From NCBI GenBank assembly GCA_902727905.1, contig CACVAR010000170.1, forward strand, positions 1 to 6,128: a DNA stretch of 6,128 bases. Direction: 5' to 3'. This DNA comes from an uncultured Sulfurovum sp. (GTDB taxonomy: Bacteria > Campylobacterota > Campylobacteria > Campylobacterales > Sulfurovaceae). The stretch's first letter is position 1; every line of letters starts with the position of its first letter. The translations under genes and the position numbers were made by a program. Shown here in pieces: positions 1 to 5,858 of this stretch. A model generated the notes under the pieces. It did no database searches. It was given only the letters and a program-made list of their open reading frames with translations, and was not told the origin of the DNA.

Positions 1-304
1 TACCTGACTTTATCAATATGCTTTCTACATCTCTAACTACTTTTGATGCCTGTCCTTCACTTATGCCATAGTCTATTCCCATATGATATAGGGTTCGATA
101 CTCTCGATAATATTCAAGCATAAATAAAACTCTATCCTCTTCACATAATTTAGGCTTTCTTCCTCCTATCTTATGTCCTTTTTTTCTCTCTTCTTCAGCT
201 TTCTTATATTCATTCACCATTACTTTAAATGTTGACTTTTTTACGCCTACTACTCTCTTGAAATTCTCTTCATTTACTTTTTCAAATTTATCTACTTTTC
301 TCAT
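1..304 (-). CDS. IS5-like transposase, N-terminal part (cut by window edge)
   Basis: Reading leftwards from an ATG at 302-304, an open frame of 101 codons runs off the left edge without a stop. The product starts MRKVDKFEKVNEENFKRVVG. It has a lysine/glutamate-rich stretch with GGRKPKL at about residues 47-53, then a helix-turn-helix-like region at about 54-96 that contains LYHMGIDYGISEGQASKVVR. This is the usual N-terminal layout of IS5-family transposases of the ISL2/IS1031 type, where an HTH_Tnp_4-like DNA-binding domain precedes a DDE nuclease domain. The DDE domain, or a second frame-shifted ORF carrying it, would lie outside the window. The start is the first ATG after a palindrome and has only a weak AGG ahead of it. 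Family recognition is by sequence pattern and the subgroup is less certain. Whether the element is intact cannot be judged from here. Confidence 0.8.
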   Translation of the reverse strand, partial: MRKVDKFEKVNEENFKRVVGVKKSTFKVMVNEYKKAEEERKKGHKIGGRKPKLCEEDRVLFMLEYYREYRTLYHMGIDYGISEGQASKVVRDVESILIKSG

Positions 305-305
305 C

Positions 306-340
306 CTAAAATTTTAGCATCTTTTTAGTTTTGCAAGATG
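306..340. repeat. Probable terminal region of the insertion sequence, with two inverted repeats
   Basis: This is the short space between the transposase start and the 3' end of the HAD gene. It contains a perfect 12-base palindrome, CTAAAATTTTAG, at 306-317. Immediately next to it is an inverted repeat, CATCTT at 318-323 and AAGATG at 335-340. IS5-type elements carry their terminal inverted repeat a short distance upstream of the transposase start, so the outer boundary of the element should fall about here. The other end is outside the window, so neither the exact terminus nor a target duplication can be confirmed. The palindromes could also bind transposase or lower read-through into the transposase gene. 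Both of those roles are inference. Confidence 0.4.
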
Positions 341-960
341 TTTATAGGAATATTAGCAGTAAGAGCTTGATTAATTTCTATATCTTCATTTTCAAAAACT
401 ATTACAGATGTAGCAGGAACATCTAGATATTTTAGTGCATATTCAAACTTATTTACTCTTCTATTATCTTCATTTTGTTTATAAAATTTATGAGTAAACT
501 TATCAAAAATCCTATGATACTTTAGTATCATAACAGCTCTATCCTTATGACTATGTGTAACTAAAACAGTTGTATTTGTTTTCGAATATTTTTGTAATAT
601 TTCTAGAAATAAACTATTCAATTTAGTTTTAAATAAATAGTTTTTGTATAATTTATTTTTGTGTTCAATTATTTTTTCAAAATCTATTTGATTAATATCA
701 GGAAATATTTTTTTAATAGTTTTACGAGTAAATCTTTTATGTATATTCAATGAACTGTAGTATTCTACATTTGTAACTTCTTTAATAGCCTTCGTATACG
801 ATAAAAAATTAGCATGATTAGTATCAACTAATGTTCCATCCATATCGAAAAATAAAATATTTGTACTATCTATTTTTAACAAAGTATTCATTTCATTAAT
901 AGATAAAGTATCTTTGTATTTCTCTATCATTTTATATAAACTTAGACCCTTAGATGACAT
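325..960 (-). CDS. HAD-family hydrolase (phosphatase-like), C-terminus possibly altered by the IS
   Basis: This 211-residue protein has the haloacid dehalogenase motifs in order. Motif I is FFDMDGTLVDT at 37-47, with nucleophile D39 and acid/base D41. Motif II is LVTHS at 133-137, with T135. The motif III lysine is probably K171. Motif IV is VIVFENEDIEI at 187-195, with acidic residues E190, D193 and E194. A helical cap of about 85 residues lies between motifs I and II, as in subfamily I phosphatases of the phosphoglycolate phosphatase/beta-phosphoglucomutase type. A cytoplasmic phosphatase acting on a small phosphorylated metabolite is likely; the substrate cannot be read from the sequence. 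The gene starts 26 bases after the oligopeptidase stop, has no clear Shine-Dalgarno site, and is far more AT-rich than that gene. Later starts at M11 or M24 are possible. The stop codon and last residues lie within about 40 bases of the transposase start and may derive from the IS, so the original C-terminus may be lost. Confidence 0.8.
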   Translation of the reverse strand: MSSKGLSLYKMIEKYKDTLSINEMNTLLKIDSTNILFFDMDGTLVDTNHANFLSYTKAIKEVTNVEYYSSLNIHKRFTRKTIKKIFPDINQIDFEKIIEHKNKLYKNYLFKTKLNSLFLEILQKYSKTNTTVLVTHSHKDRAVMILKYHRIFDKFTHKFYKQNEDNRRVNKFEYALKYLDVPATSVIVFENEDIEINQALTANIPINILQN

Positions 961-966
961 TTTATT

Positions 967-991
967 AAAAAAATTACTTAGATTTTCTAAG
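967..991 (-). terminator. Weak candidate terminator after the oligopeptidase gene
   Basis: On the minus strand, CTTAG and CTAAG form a 5-bp stem around a 5-base loop, and the peptidase stop codon lies inside the stem. A TAA and a run of seven T follow. The stem has only two G-C pairs and the T-run is offset, so termination would be partial at best. Some transcription may continue into the HAD gene. Confidence 0.3.
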
Positions 992-2957
992 CCCCAATCC
1001 CATAAAGCTTCAACAAACTCTCAACCTTCGGCTCTCTACCCAACCACTGTTTATATAAGCTAGACATATCTTCAGAACCACCTTTATTTAAAATATAGTG
1101 TAAATAACCATCTGCTTTTTCTTGATTAAAACCAGCTTCTTCATCCAAACACTCATAAAATGCATCGGCACTTAAAACTTCTGCCCATTTGTACGAGTAG
1201 TAACCAGCAGCATAGCCACCTGCAAAAATATGAGCAAAACCATTTTGAAACTTGTTATACTCTGGTACTTCAAGTAAAGCTGTTGTCTCACGAATACCAT
1301 TTAATAAAGCCTGTACCTCATCCCCTTGGTAAAGCTCTTTATGTAGGTTAAAGTCAAACAGTGAAAACTCAACTTGACGTAAAATTCCTAAAGCAGCTTG
1401 GTAGTTTTTTGTGTCTTTAATCTTATCTAAAAGCTCATCCGACATTGGCTCAGCTGTTTCATGATGAAATGCAAAACGTTTTAAAATAGGTTTTTCATAC
1501 GAAAATGCTTCTAAGAACTGTGAAGGAAACTCAACCACATCCCATGCAACCCCATTTATTCCTGAAACCGAACGCTCTTTACACGTACCAAAAAGGTGGT
1601 GAATAGCATGACCCATCTCATGGAACAGTGTTACCACATCATCATGTCTAAGCAAAGAAGGATTCTCTTCCGTTGAGGGTGAGAAGTTACAAACGATAAA
1701 TGCTGTCGGCAAATGCTTATTACCTTCTGCATCCACATAATGTGTCTCCCAGTCATGCATCCATGCACCACCACGTTTACTCTCTCTTGCTTCAAGGTCA
1801 CAGTAGATTCGACCTGCTAATTTGTTACTTCCATCTTTACCCATTTTATAGATGTCAAAAGGTTGTACCTTTTCATTCCATGTTGTCGCATCTGACGCTT
1901 TAAACTCAACCGAGAAAAGTTCAGAAACCACATCCAACATTCCTCTAAGTACTTTTGACTGTTCAAAATAAGGCTTCGTCATAGAGTCATCAAAATCAAA
2001 CTTCTCTTTCTTCAATTTTTCAGAGTAGTACGCCACATCAAACCCTTGTAAGTCGTCAATACCATCGGTCTTCAGTGCAAATGCTTTTAACTCTTCCAAC
2101 TCTTCTTTGGCTTGTGGCAATGCTTTAACAGCCAACTCTTCTAAAAACTTCGTTACGTCTTCGGTGTTATCAGCATCTTTAGTCGCTAAGGAATAAGCAG
2201 AAAAACTCTCAAAACCAAGTAACTTCGCTTTCTTCTGACGTAACTCAAGAAGCTCATCAATCACCTCAGCATTTTCAGGAGCTCTTGAAGCATACGCTTT
2301 TGCAAGTTCTTGTCGACGCTCACGTGATGTTCCGTAAGTCATGTAGGCTAAGTAAGAAGGAAGCTGTAACGTAAATTTATAAACTGTTTTTCCTTCAACT
2401 TCTGTTCGAGCCAACGCCAAGTCACTCTCTGGAATCTCTGCCATATCTTTTTCATCTTCGACTATCATTTCAAAGGCATTCGTCGCATTGAGTAAATTTT
2501 GCGAAAAGTTATTACCCAGTTCTGACAGTTTTAAGTCTATGGCTTCAAGCTCTTTTTTCTGCTCTAAGGGTAAATCTGCCCCAGAAAGCACAAAACCACG
2601 AATGTCATGCTCCACTACTCTACTCGCCTCTGCATCATCGGTTTTAATCTTTTTTATCTTTTCAAATAACGCTTCATTTTGAGCAACTGTACTTGAAAAT
2701 TTTGAAAGTTGAGGTAAAGACTCCTCGTACGCTTTTTGTGTTGCTTCTGAGTTCTCTACCGAATTCAAATGTGCTAGTGGGGTAAAAAAACTTCCCAACT
2801 CTTCATCTAAATCTTGTAAGGGTTTCATCACAAGCTCATAGCTCTCATCGTCACTCTTGGTAATACTATCAATACGCTCTAGCTGAGAAGCCAACATAGC
2901 CTCCAAATCTTTTGGAAACTGTTCTAAGTTATCTATTTTAAATTCTTGAAATTGCAT
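987..2957 (-). CDS. prlC: M3-family oligopeptidase (oligopeptidase A / PrlC-like zinc metallopeptidase)
   Basis: This 656-residue protein is the usual length for bacterial M3A oligopeptidases. The zinc-binding HExxH motif is HEMGH at 446-450, within TLFHEMGHAIHH. H446 and H450 are the ligands and E447 the general base. The third ligand is E476 in WDVVEFPSQFLE, and the GINGVAWD spacing before it matches the OpdA type rather than animal neurolysin. Another family block, HIFAGGYAAGYYSYKWAEVL at 576-595, holds the tyrosines that line the active site. There is no signal peptide or membrane segment. The enzyme is cytoplasmic and degrades short peptides, including those left by ATP-dependent proteases and cleaved signal peptides. 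The start is supported by AGGA 6 bases upstream and by a good promoter. The gene is complete, has the highest GC in the window, and looks like core genome. The symbol could equally be given as opdA or pepF-like; the M3 assignment itself is secure. Confidence 0.93.
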   Translation of the reverse strand: MQFQEFKIDNLEQFPKDLEAMLASQLERIDSITKSDDESYELVMKPLQDLDEELGSFFTPLAHLNSVENSEATQKAYEESLPQLSKFSSTVAQNEALFEKIKKIKTDDAEASRVVEHDIRGFVLSGADLPLEQKKELEAIDLKLSELGNNFSQNLLNATNAFEMIVEDEKDMAEIPESDLALARTEVEGKTVYKFTLQLPSYLAYMTYGTSRERRQELAKAYASRAPENAEVIDELLELRQKKAKLLGFESFSAYSLATKDADNTEDVTKFLEELAVKALPQAKEELEELKAFALKTDGIDDLQGFDVAYYSEKLKKEKFDFDDSMTKPYFEQSKVLRGMLDVVSELFSVEFKASDATTWNEKVQPFDIYKMGKDGSNKLAGRIYCDLEARESKRGGAWMHDWETHYVDAEGNKHLPTAFIVCNFSPSTEENPSLLRHDDVVTLFHEMGHAIHHLFGTCKERSVSGINGVAWDVVEFPSQFLEAFSYEKPILKRFAFHHETAEPMSDELLDKIKDTKNYQAALGILRQVEFSLFDFNLHKELYQGDEVQALLNGIRETTALLEVPEYNKFQNGFAHIFAGGYAAGYYSYKWAEVLSADAFYECLDEEAGFNQEKADGYLHYILNKGGSEDMSSLYKQWLGREPKVESLLKLYGIGA

Positions 2958-2961
2958 TTAT

Positions 2962-2967
2962 TTTCCT
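2962..2967 (-). promoter_or_regulatory. Ribosome binding site of the oligopeptidase gene
   Basis: AGGAAA on the minus strand places its AGGA core 6 bases ahead of the ATG at 2955-2957. This fixes the start of the peptidase. Confidence 0.7.
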
Positions 2968-2976
2968 ATTTGTATA

Positions 2977-3005
2977 TTGTTTGGATTATAGCGAAAGAAA
3001 ATAAT
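2977..3005 (+). promoter_or_regulatory. Candidate sigma-70-type promoter for the alkB-like gene
   Basis: TTGTTT at 2977-2982 and AATAAT at 3000-3005 are 17 bases apart, which is the standard spacing. The -10 matches consensus at 5 of 6 positions and the -35 at 3 of 6. Initiation near 3012 would leave a leader of about 20 bases with no Shine-Dalgarno site. The segment overlaps the opposing peptidase promoter. The region is very AT-rich, so a chance match is possible. Confidence 0.3.
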
Positions 3006-3013
3006 AATCTAAA
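2985..3013 (-). promoter_or_regulatory. Promoter of the oligopeptidase gene
   Basis: On the minus strand there is a perfect TATAAT -10 box at 2985-2990. TTTAGA at 3008-3013 is the -35, matching 4 of 6 consensus positions, at exactly 17 bases spacing. Initiation would fall about 20 bases ahead of the peptidase ATG, leaving room for the AGGA site. This is the most convincing promoter in the window. Confidence 0.6.
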
Positions 3014-3033
3014 CTCGATATCATATACGCACA

Positions 3034-3789
3034 ATGAACCTCTTAAACTATATGGAACAACATCCACATCCCATTAAATTACCTAACAATCCAAACTATC
3101 ATGTTAGATGGAATGAAGCACTAAAAGGTTTTGAGATTAACCTAGAAAATGGAAAGCTTCTCTACATAGAAAACTTTTTACAGAAAAAAAATACCACAAA
3201 AAATCAGATACTCAATTACTTTTTAAAAAATGACAGCCATGAATGGCAAACAAGCAACTGGAAAGAGATGAGTACCCAAGAGTTTTCCCAAATTAAGTTT
3301 AAAAACATAGCATGGAAGCATGAAAAAATTAAACTCTATGGGAAAGAACTTTATGTACCTCGTTACTCAGCTTGGTATGGGGATGAAGGAAAAAGCTACA
3401 CCTACTCTTGCTTAACCATAAACCCAAACAGATGGAATGAAGGACTCTTGCAACTGAAAAAGAAGATAGAAGAAGTTGTTAATACTAACTTTAACAGTGT
3501 TCTACTCAATTGGTATAGAGATGGCGAAGATTATATGGGTTGGCATAGCGATGATGAAAAAGAGTTAGGTCTAAATCCAATTATTGCATCGGTAAACTTT
3601 GGGGCAAGTCGAAGATTTTTATTACGACGAAAAGATGATGAAAAAATAAAAGTTGAAATTCCTTTAAAACATAACACCTTATTAGTAATGAAAGGAGAAC
3701 TTCAACACTTTTGGAAGCACGCTGTACCTAAAGAAGCAAAGGTTAAAGAACATAGAGTTAATTTAACATTTAGAGTTATAAAAAACTAA
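3034..3789 (+). CDS. alkB: AlkB-like 2OG-Fe(II) dioxygenase (alkylated-DNA repair)
   Basis: This 251-residue protein resembles the ABH2/ABH3 branch of AlkB enzymes. These oxidatively remove methyl groups from 1-methyladenine and 3-methylcytosine in DNA, using Fe(II) and 2-oxoglutarate. Iron ligands are H171 and D173 (WHSDDE at 170-175) and H229 in HFWKHAVPK. R241 and R247 in RVNLTFRV are the 2-oxoglutarate-binding arginines. Other family blocks are VPRYSAWYGDEG at 108-119, LNWYRDGEDYMGWHSD at 158-173 and ASVNFGASRRFLLR at 185-198. About the first 40 residues precede the usual core; they may be a lineage-specific extension or, if M7 is the true start, partly untranslated. No Shine-Dalgarno site precedes either ATG, so translation may be leaderless-like or weak. 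The gene is divergent from the oligopeptidase and convergent, 34 bases apart, with the DNA methyltransferase. The symbol indicates the family; orthology to Escherichia coli AlkB is not claimed. Confidence 0.9.
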   Translation: MNLLNYMEQHPHPIKLPNNPNYHVRWNEALKGFEINLENGKLLYIENFLQKKNTTKNQILNYFLKNDSHEWQTSNWKEMSTQEFSQIKFKNIAWKHEKIKLYGKELYVPRYSAWYGDEGKSYTYSCLTINPNRWNEGLLQLKKKIEEVVNTNFNSVLLNWYRDGEDYMGWHSDDEKELGLNPIIASVNFGASRRFLLRRKDDEKIKVEIPLKHNTLLVMKGELQHFWKHAVPKEAKVKEHRVNLTFRVIKN

Positions 3790-3823
3790 ATAAAATCCCG
3801 AAAATACCCCTTAATACTCCCAT

Positions 3824-4855
3824 TTAAACCCTATGGTTCTTAACAGCAAATTGTTCATCATTCCCATATCCAAGCTTATTCAAATCCTCATAAATTTTCT
3901 CAGCCAAAATATATGCCAAATTAGGAGGAACAGCATTACCTACCATTTTGTAACCTGCTGTTAAATTCTTATAATAAAATTTGTGTTCATCTGGAAAAGT
4001 TTGTATTCTTGCACATTCTCTAATGCTTAAACGTCTATACAATTCTTCACTACCTTCAACAAATTTTCGCTTGTCTTTTTCGACCAGTTCCATTTTAGGT
4101 GCTTGTGGATGAAGTGGTGCATGTCTTCCTCCTGCTTGTATGGTAAAAGAAGGTTCATCCCATCCTCTAACACGATTACGAGACATAAACATAGATGAAA
4201 AACCACCTGTCATGTACTCATGATTAAACAATTGACACGCATCATCATTACTATACGTTTTATTTTTAGCAGCCAATGCAGAATCTTTTAAGTCATCAAT
4301 CACATCTTCTAAAAATAACTTTTCATCTACTGCATCAGGAAATTCAAATTCCATATTTAAATCATCGCGATAACCGACAAAAAAGATTCGTTTTCTATCT
4401 TGTGGAACATTATAATCATGAGCATTTAAAAGTTTAAAAGACAGCGTATATCCACTATCTGTAAAATGTTTTTTGATGTTCTCCAATGCTTCACTATGAC
4501 GACTTGCCAACATACCTGAAACATTTTCAGCCAAGAAAAACAGAGGTTTTTTATCTCTTAAAACACGTATAAACTCAAAAAATAATTGACCTCTATCGTC
4601 TTCTATTCCTCGTGATTTTCCTGCTTCACTCCAACTCTGACAAGGAGGTCCACCTATGAGTCCTAAAGTTTCAGGAATTTCATCTGAAAGTACTTTAACG
4701 ATACTTCTTCTATCTAATATAGTATTTGTAAAATTATTTTCAAAGGTTTCCCAAATTTCTTTGTCATATTCATTAGCCCAAATAGTTTGAAAACCTGCTT
4801 TTTTAAAACCAAGGTCTAAACCTCCTGCTCCTGAAAATAGGGATATTATGTTCAT
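3824..4855 (-). CDS. DNA (cytosine-5-)-methyltransferase, HaeIII/NgoPII type
   Basis: It transfers a methyl group from S-adenosylmethionine to C5 of cytosine in a short DNA site. Numbered from the ATG at 4855 (343 residues), motif I is ISLFSGAGGLDLGF at 4-17. Motif IV is GGPPCQSWSEAG at 68-79 with catalytic C72, motif VI is ENV at 110-112 and motif VIII is QDRKR at 152-156. The target-recognition domain spans about 158-271, and motifs IX and X end in GYKMVGNAVPPNLA at 301-314. All key residues are present. From memory, the protein aligns nearly end to end with M.HaeIII and M.NgoPII (GGCC), including MSRNRVR at 224-230 and HPQAP at 249-253. The frame could begin at a GTG at 4867, overlapping the upstream gene. 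The ATG at 4855 is preferred because M.HaeIII also begins M-N-x-ISLFSG and an AAGTGA site sits 8 bases ahead. No restriction partner is recognised. Confidence 0.92.
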   Translation of the reverse strand: MNIISLFSGAGGLDLGFKKAGFQTIWANEYDKEIWETFENNFTNTILDRRSIVKVLSDEIPETLGLIGGPPCQSWSEAGKSRGIEDDRGQLFFEFIRVLRDKKPLFFLAENVSGMLASRHSEALENIKKHFTDSGYTLSFKLLNAHDYNVPQDRKRIFFVGYRDDLNMEFEFPDAVDEKLFLEDVIDDLKDSALAAKNKTYSNDDACQLFNHEYMTGGFSSMFMSRNRVRGWDEPSFTIQAGGRHAPLHPQAPKMELVEKDKRKFVEGSEELYRRLSIRECARIQTFPDEHKFYYKNLTAGYKMVGNAVPPNLAYILAEKIYEDLNKLGYGNDEQFAVKNHRV

Positions 4856-4859
4856 ATAA

Positions 4860-5840
4860 TTATTCACTTGATATATATTTAGTATTTAAAGCTTGATTAG
4901 TTAATAATTCATCTTGTGCAACAATAGCAGTAAAAAGAGTAATAAATAATGAATAGTCATCCTCTTTAACTACAGCAAGGATCTCTTTAAAATATTTTTT
5001 TGTTTGTTCTAAATTTTGAGATATTGGTAAGTTCTTTCGTTCTTTTTCCAAAAGCTCTAATTTATCTATCATTTGTTCTTTAAAAACTTCATTAATAAAT
5101 TGTTCTTCAATTTGGAAATTTATAAACTCTATACTTTTATTAAAATCACCATTTTTTAAATAAGCCATAGCTAACTTATCTATTATAAGTAATATTTGAG
5201 AAAATTCTTTACTCTTAGGTAAAGGTTTAGATGTAATATCTTTATATTCTTCAAAAGTCATTTGACCTGAAGCCATTGCATAAGTATAATATTCTACTGG
5301 AGACTGTACATAACTAAGATAATCTAACAATTCTTTTTTATCTAAAATATCTTGTTTGAAAAAATCAAACAACTCTTCTAATATACTAACTCTATATATA
5401 GGAGGTAAGGTACTCAACATAGTCGGAATCCAAGAGTTTGTATGAAAACCATTCTTTTTTAGATAGGTTATGATAACCCATTCACATACTTTGCTAATAT
5501 CTTTTAGTGCTAAGTTTATTTCTTCATGAGTTAAATTTTTATGCTCTTCCGTATCAGGATGTACAGTATTCCCTAAAAGTCTAAGATTATCAATCTTCTT
5601 AAAAATATTATCAGGAAAATAAGTTTTAGTTAGCTCTATTTTCTTTGCTAAAGTAGTTTTCTTTATCCACTTTTCTTTACTTTCTTTAGTCGTAAGATAC
5701 ATAAAAACTGTATTTACAATATTTTCAAGACAATTTCTAATTCCAACTGCTCTCATATAAGTAGGATATGAAACCTGAGAAGAATCTTCAAAGTATCTCA
5801 TAGTAGACTCTGGGAGTAATGGTACATTTTGTTCCAACAT
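4860..5840 (-). CDS. DUF4145/HEPN-like protein with TPR-like segment, coupled to the methyltransferase
   Basis: This 326-residue, almost entirely helical protein has no signal peptide or membrane segment. Residues about 25-128 resemble the DUF4145 domain of the HEPN group. A helix starting near RAVGIRNCLENIV is followed by KIDNLRLLGNTVHPD at 82-96, which carries the typical R-x-x-G-N-x-x-H pattern (R87, H94). HEPN proteins include ribonuclease toxins and non-catalytic members; R-x6-H fits the known R-x4-6-H spacing. However, R87 is followed by leucine rather than the polar residue usual in active toxins, so catalysis is uncertain. Residues about 222-246 (LAMAYLKNGDFNKSIEFI) look like one TPR helix pair, and the rest is unrecognised. 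DUF4145 domains are often found beside restriction-modification genes. The gene ends 4 bases before the methyltransferase ATG, so the two should be co-expressed. A GAGGAAA site supports the start. No PD-(D/E)xK or HNH nuclease motif is visible. Confidence 0.7.
   Translation of the reverse strand: MLEQNVPLLPESTMRYFEDSSQVSYPTYMRAVGIRNCLENIVNTVFMYLTTKESKEKWIKKTTLAKKIELTKTYFPDNIFKKIDNLRLLGNTVHPDTEEHKNLTHEEINLALKDISKVCEWVIITYLKKNGFHTNSWIPTMLSTLPPIYRVSILEELFDFFKQDILDKKELLDYLSYVQSPVEYYTYAMASGQMTFEEYKDITSKPLPKSKEFSQILLIIDKLAMAYLKNGDFNKSIEFINFQIEEQFINEVFKEQMIDKLELLEKERKNLPISQNLEQTKKYFKEILAVVKEDDYSLFITLFTAIVAQDELLTNQALNTKYISSE
4864..4869 (-). promoter_or_regulatory. Ribosome binding site deciding the methyltransferase start
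   Basis: AAGTGA on the minus strand overlaps the 3' end of the preceding gene and lies 8 bases ahead of the ATG at 4853-4855. The alternative GTG at 4865-4867 lies inside this site and has no Shine-Dalgarno sequence of its own. The layout (stop codon, 4 bases, ATG) suggests translational coupling to the upstream gene. Confidence 0.4.
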
Positions 5841-5844
5841 ATTA

Positions 5845-5851
5845 TTTCCTC
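5845..5851 (-). promoter_or_regulatory. Ribosome binding site of the HEPN-like gene
   Basis: GAGGAAA on the minus strand has its AGGA core 6 bases ahead of the ATG at 5838-5840. It is the strongest Shine-Dalgarno site in the window and confirms this start. Confidence 0.7.
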
Positions 5852-5858
5852 ATATAAA

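Noticed and set aside
1160..2682. Three plus-strand reading frames of 63-67 codons inside the oligopeptidase gene (1160-1351, 1700-1903, 2488-2682).
   Set aside because: They lie antisense to an intact, strongly conserved peptidase, show low-complexity His/Leu/Ser-rich translations and have no recognisable domains. They are shadows of the real gene.
3790..3823. A bidirectional terminator between the convergent alkB and methyltransferase genes.
   Set aside because: The 34-base gap has short C-runs and A-runs but no inverted repeat long enough to form a hairpin.
4856..4867. The GTG start at 4867 for the methyltransferase, giving 347 residues and an 8-base overlap with the upstream gene.
   Set aside because: The GTG has no ribosome binding site of its own. 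The ATG at 4855 matches the N-terminus of M.HaeIII and has a better-spaced AAGTGA site. The longer form is not excluded.
4860..5840. The HEPN-like gene as a conventional type II restriction endonuclease partner of the methyltransferase.
   Set aside because: No PD-(D/E)xK, HNH, GIY-YIG or PLD motif could be found. The R-x-x-G-N-x-x-H pattern fits DUF4145/HEPN better. A highly divergent nuclease cannot be excluded by eye.
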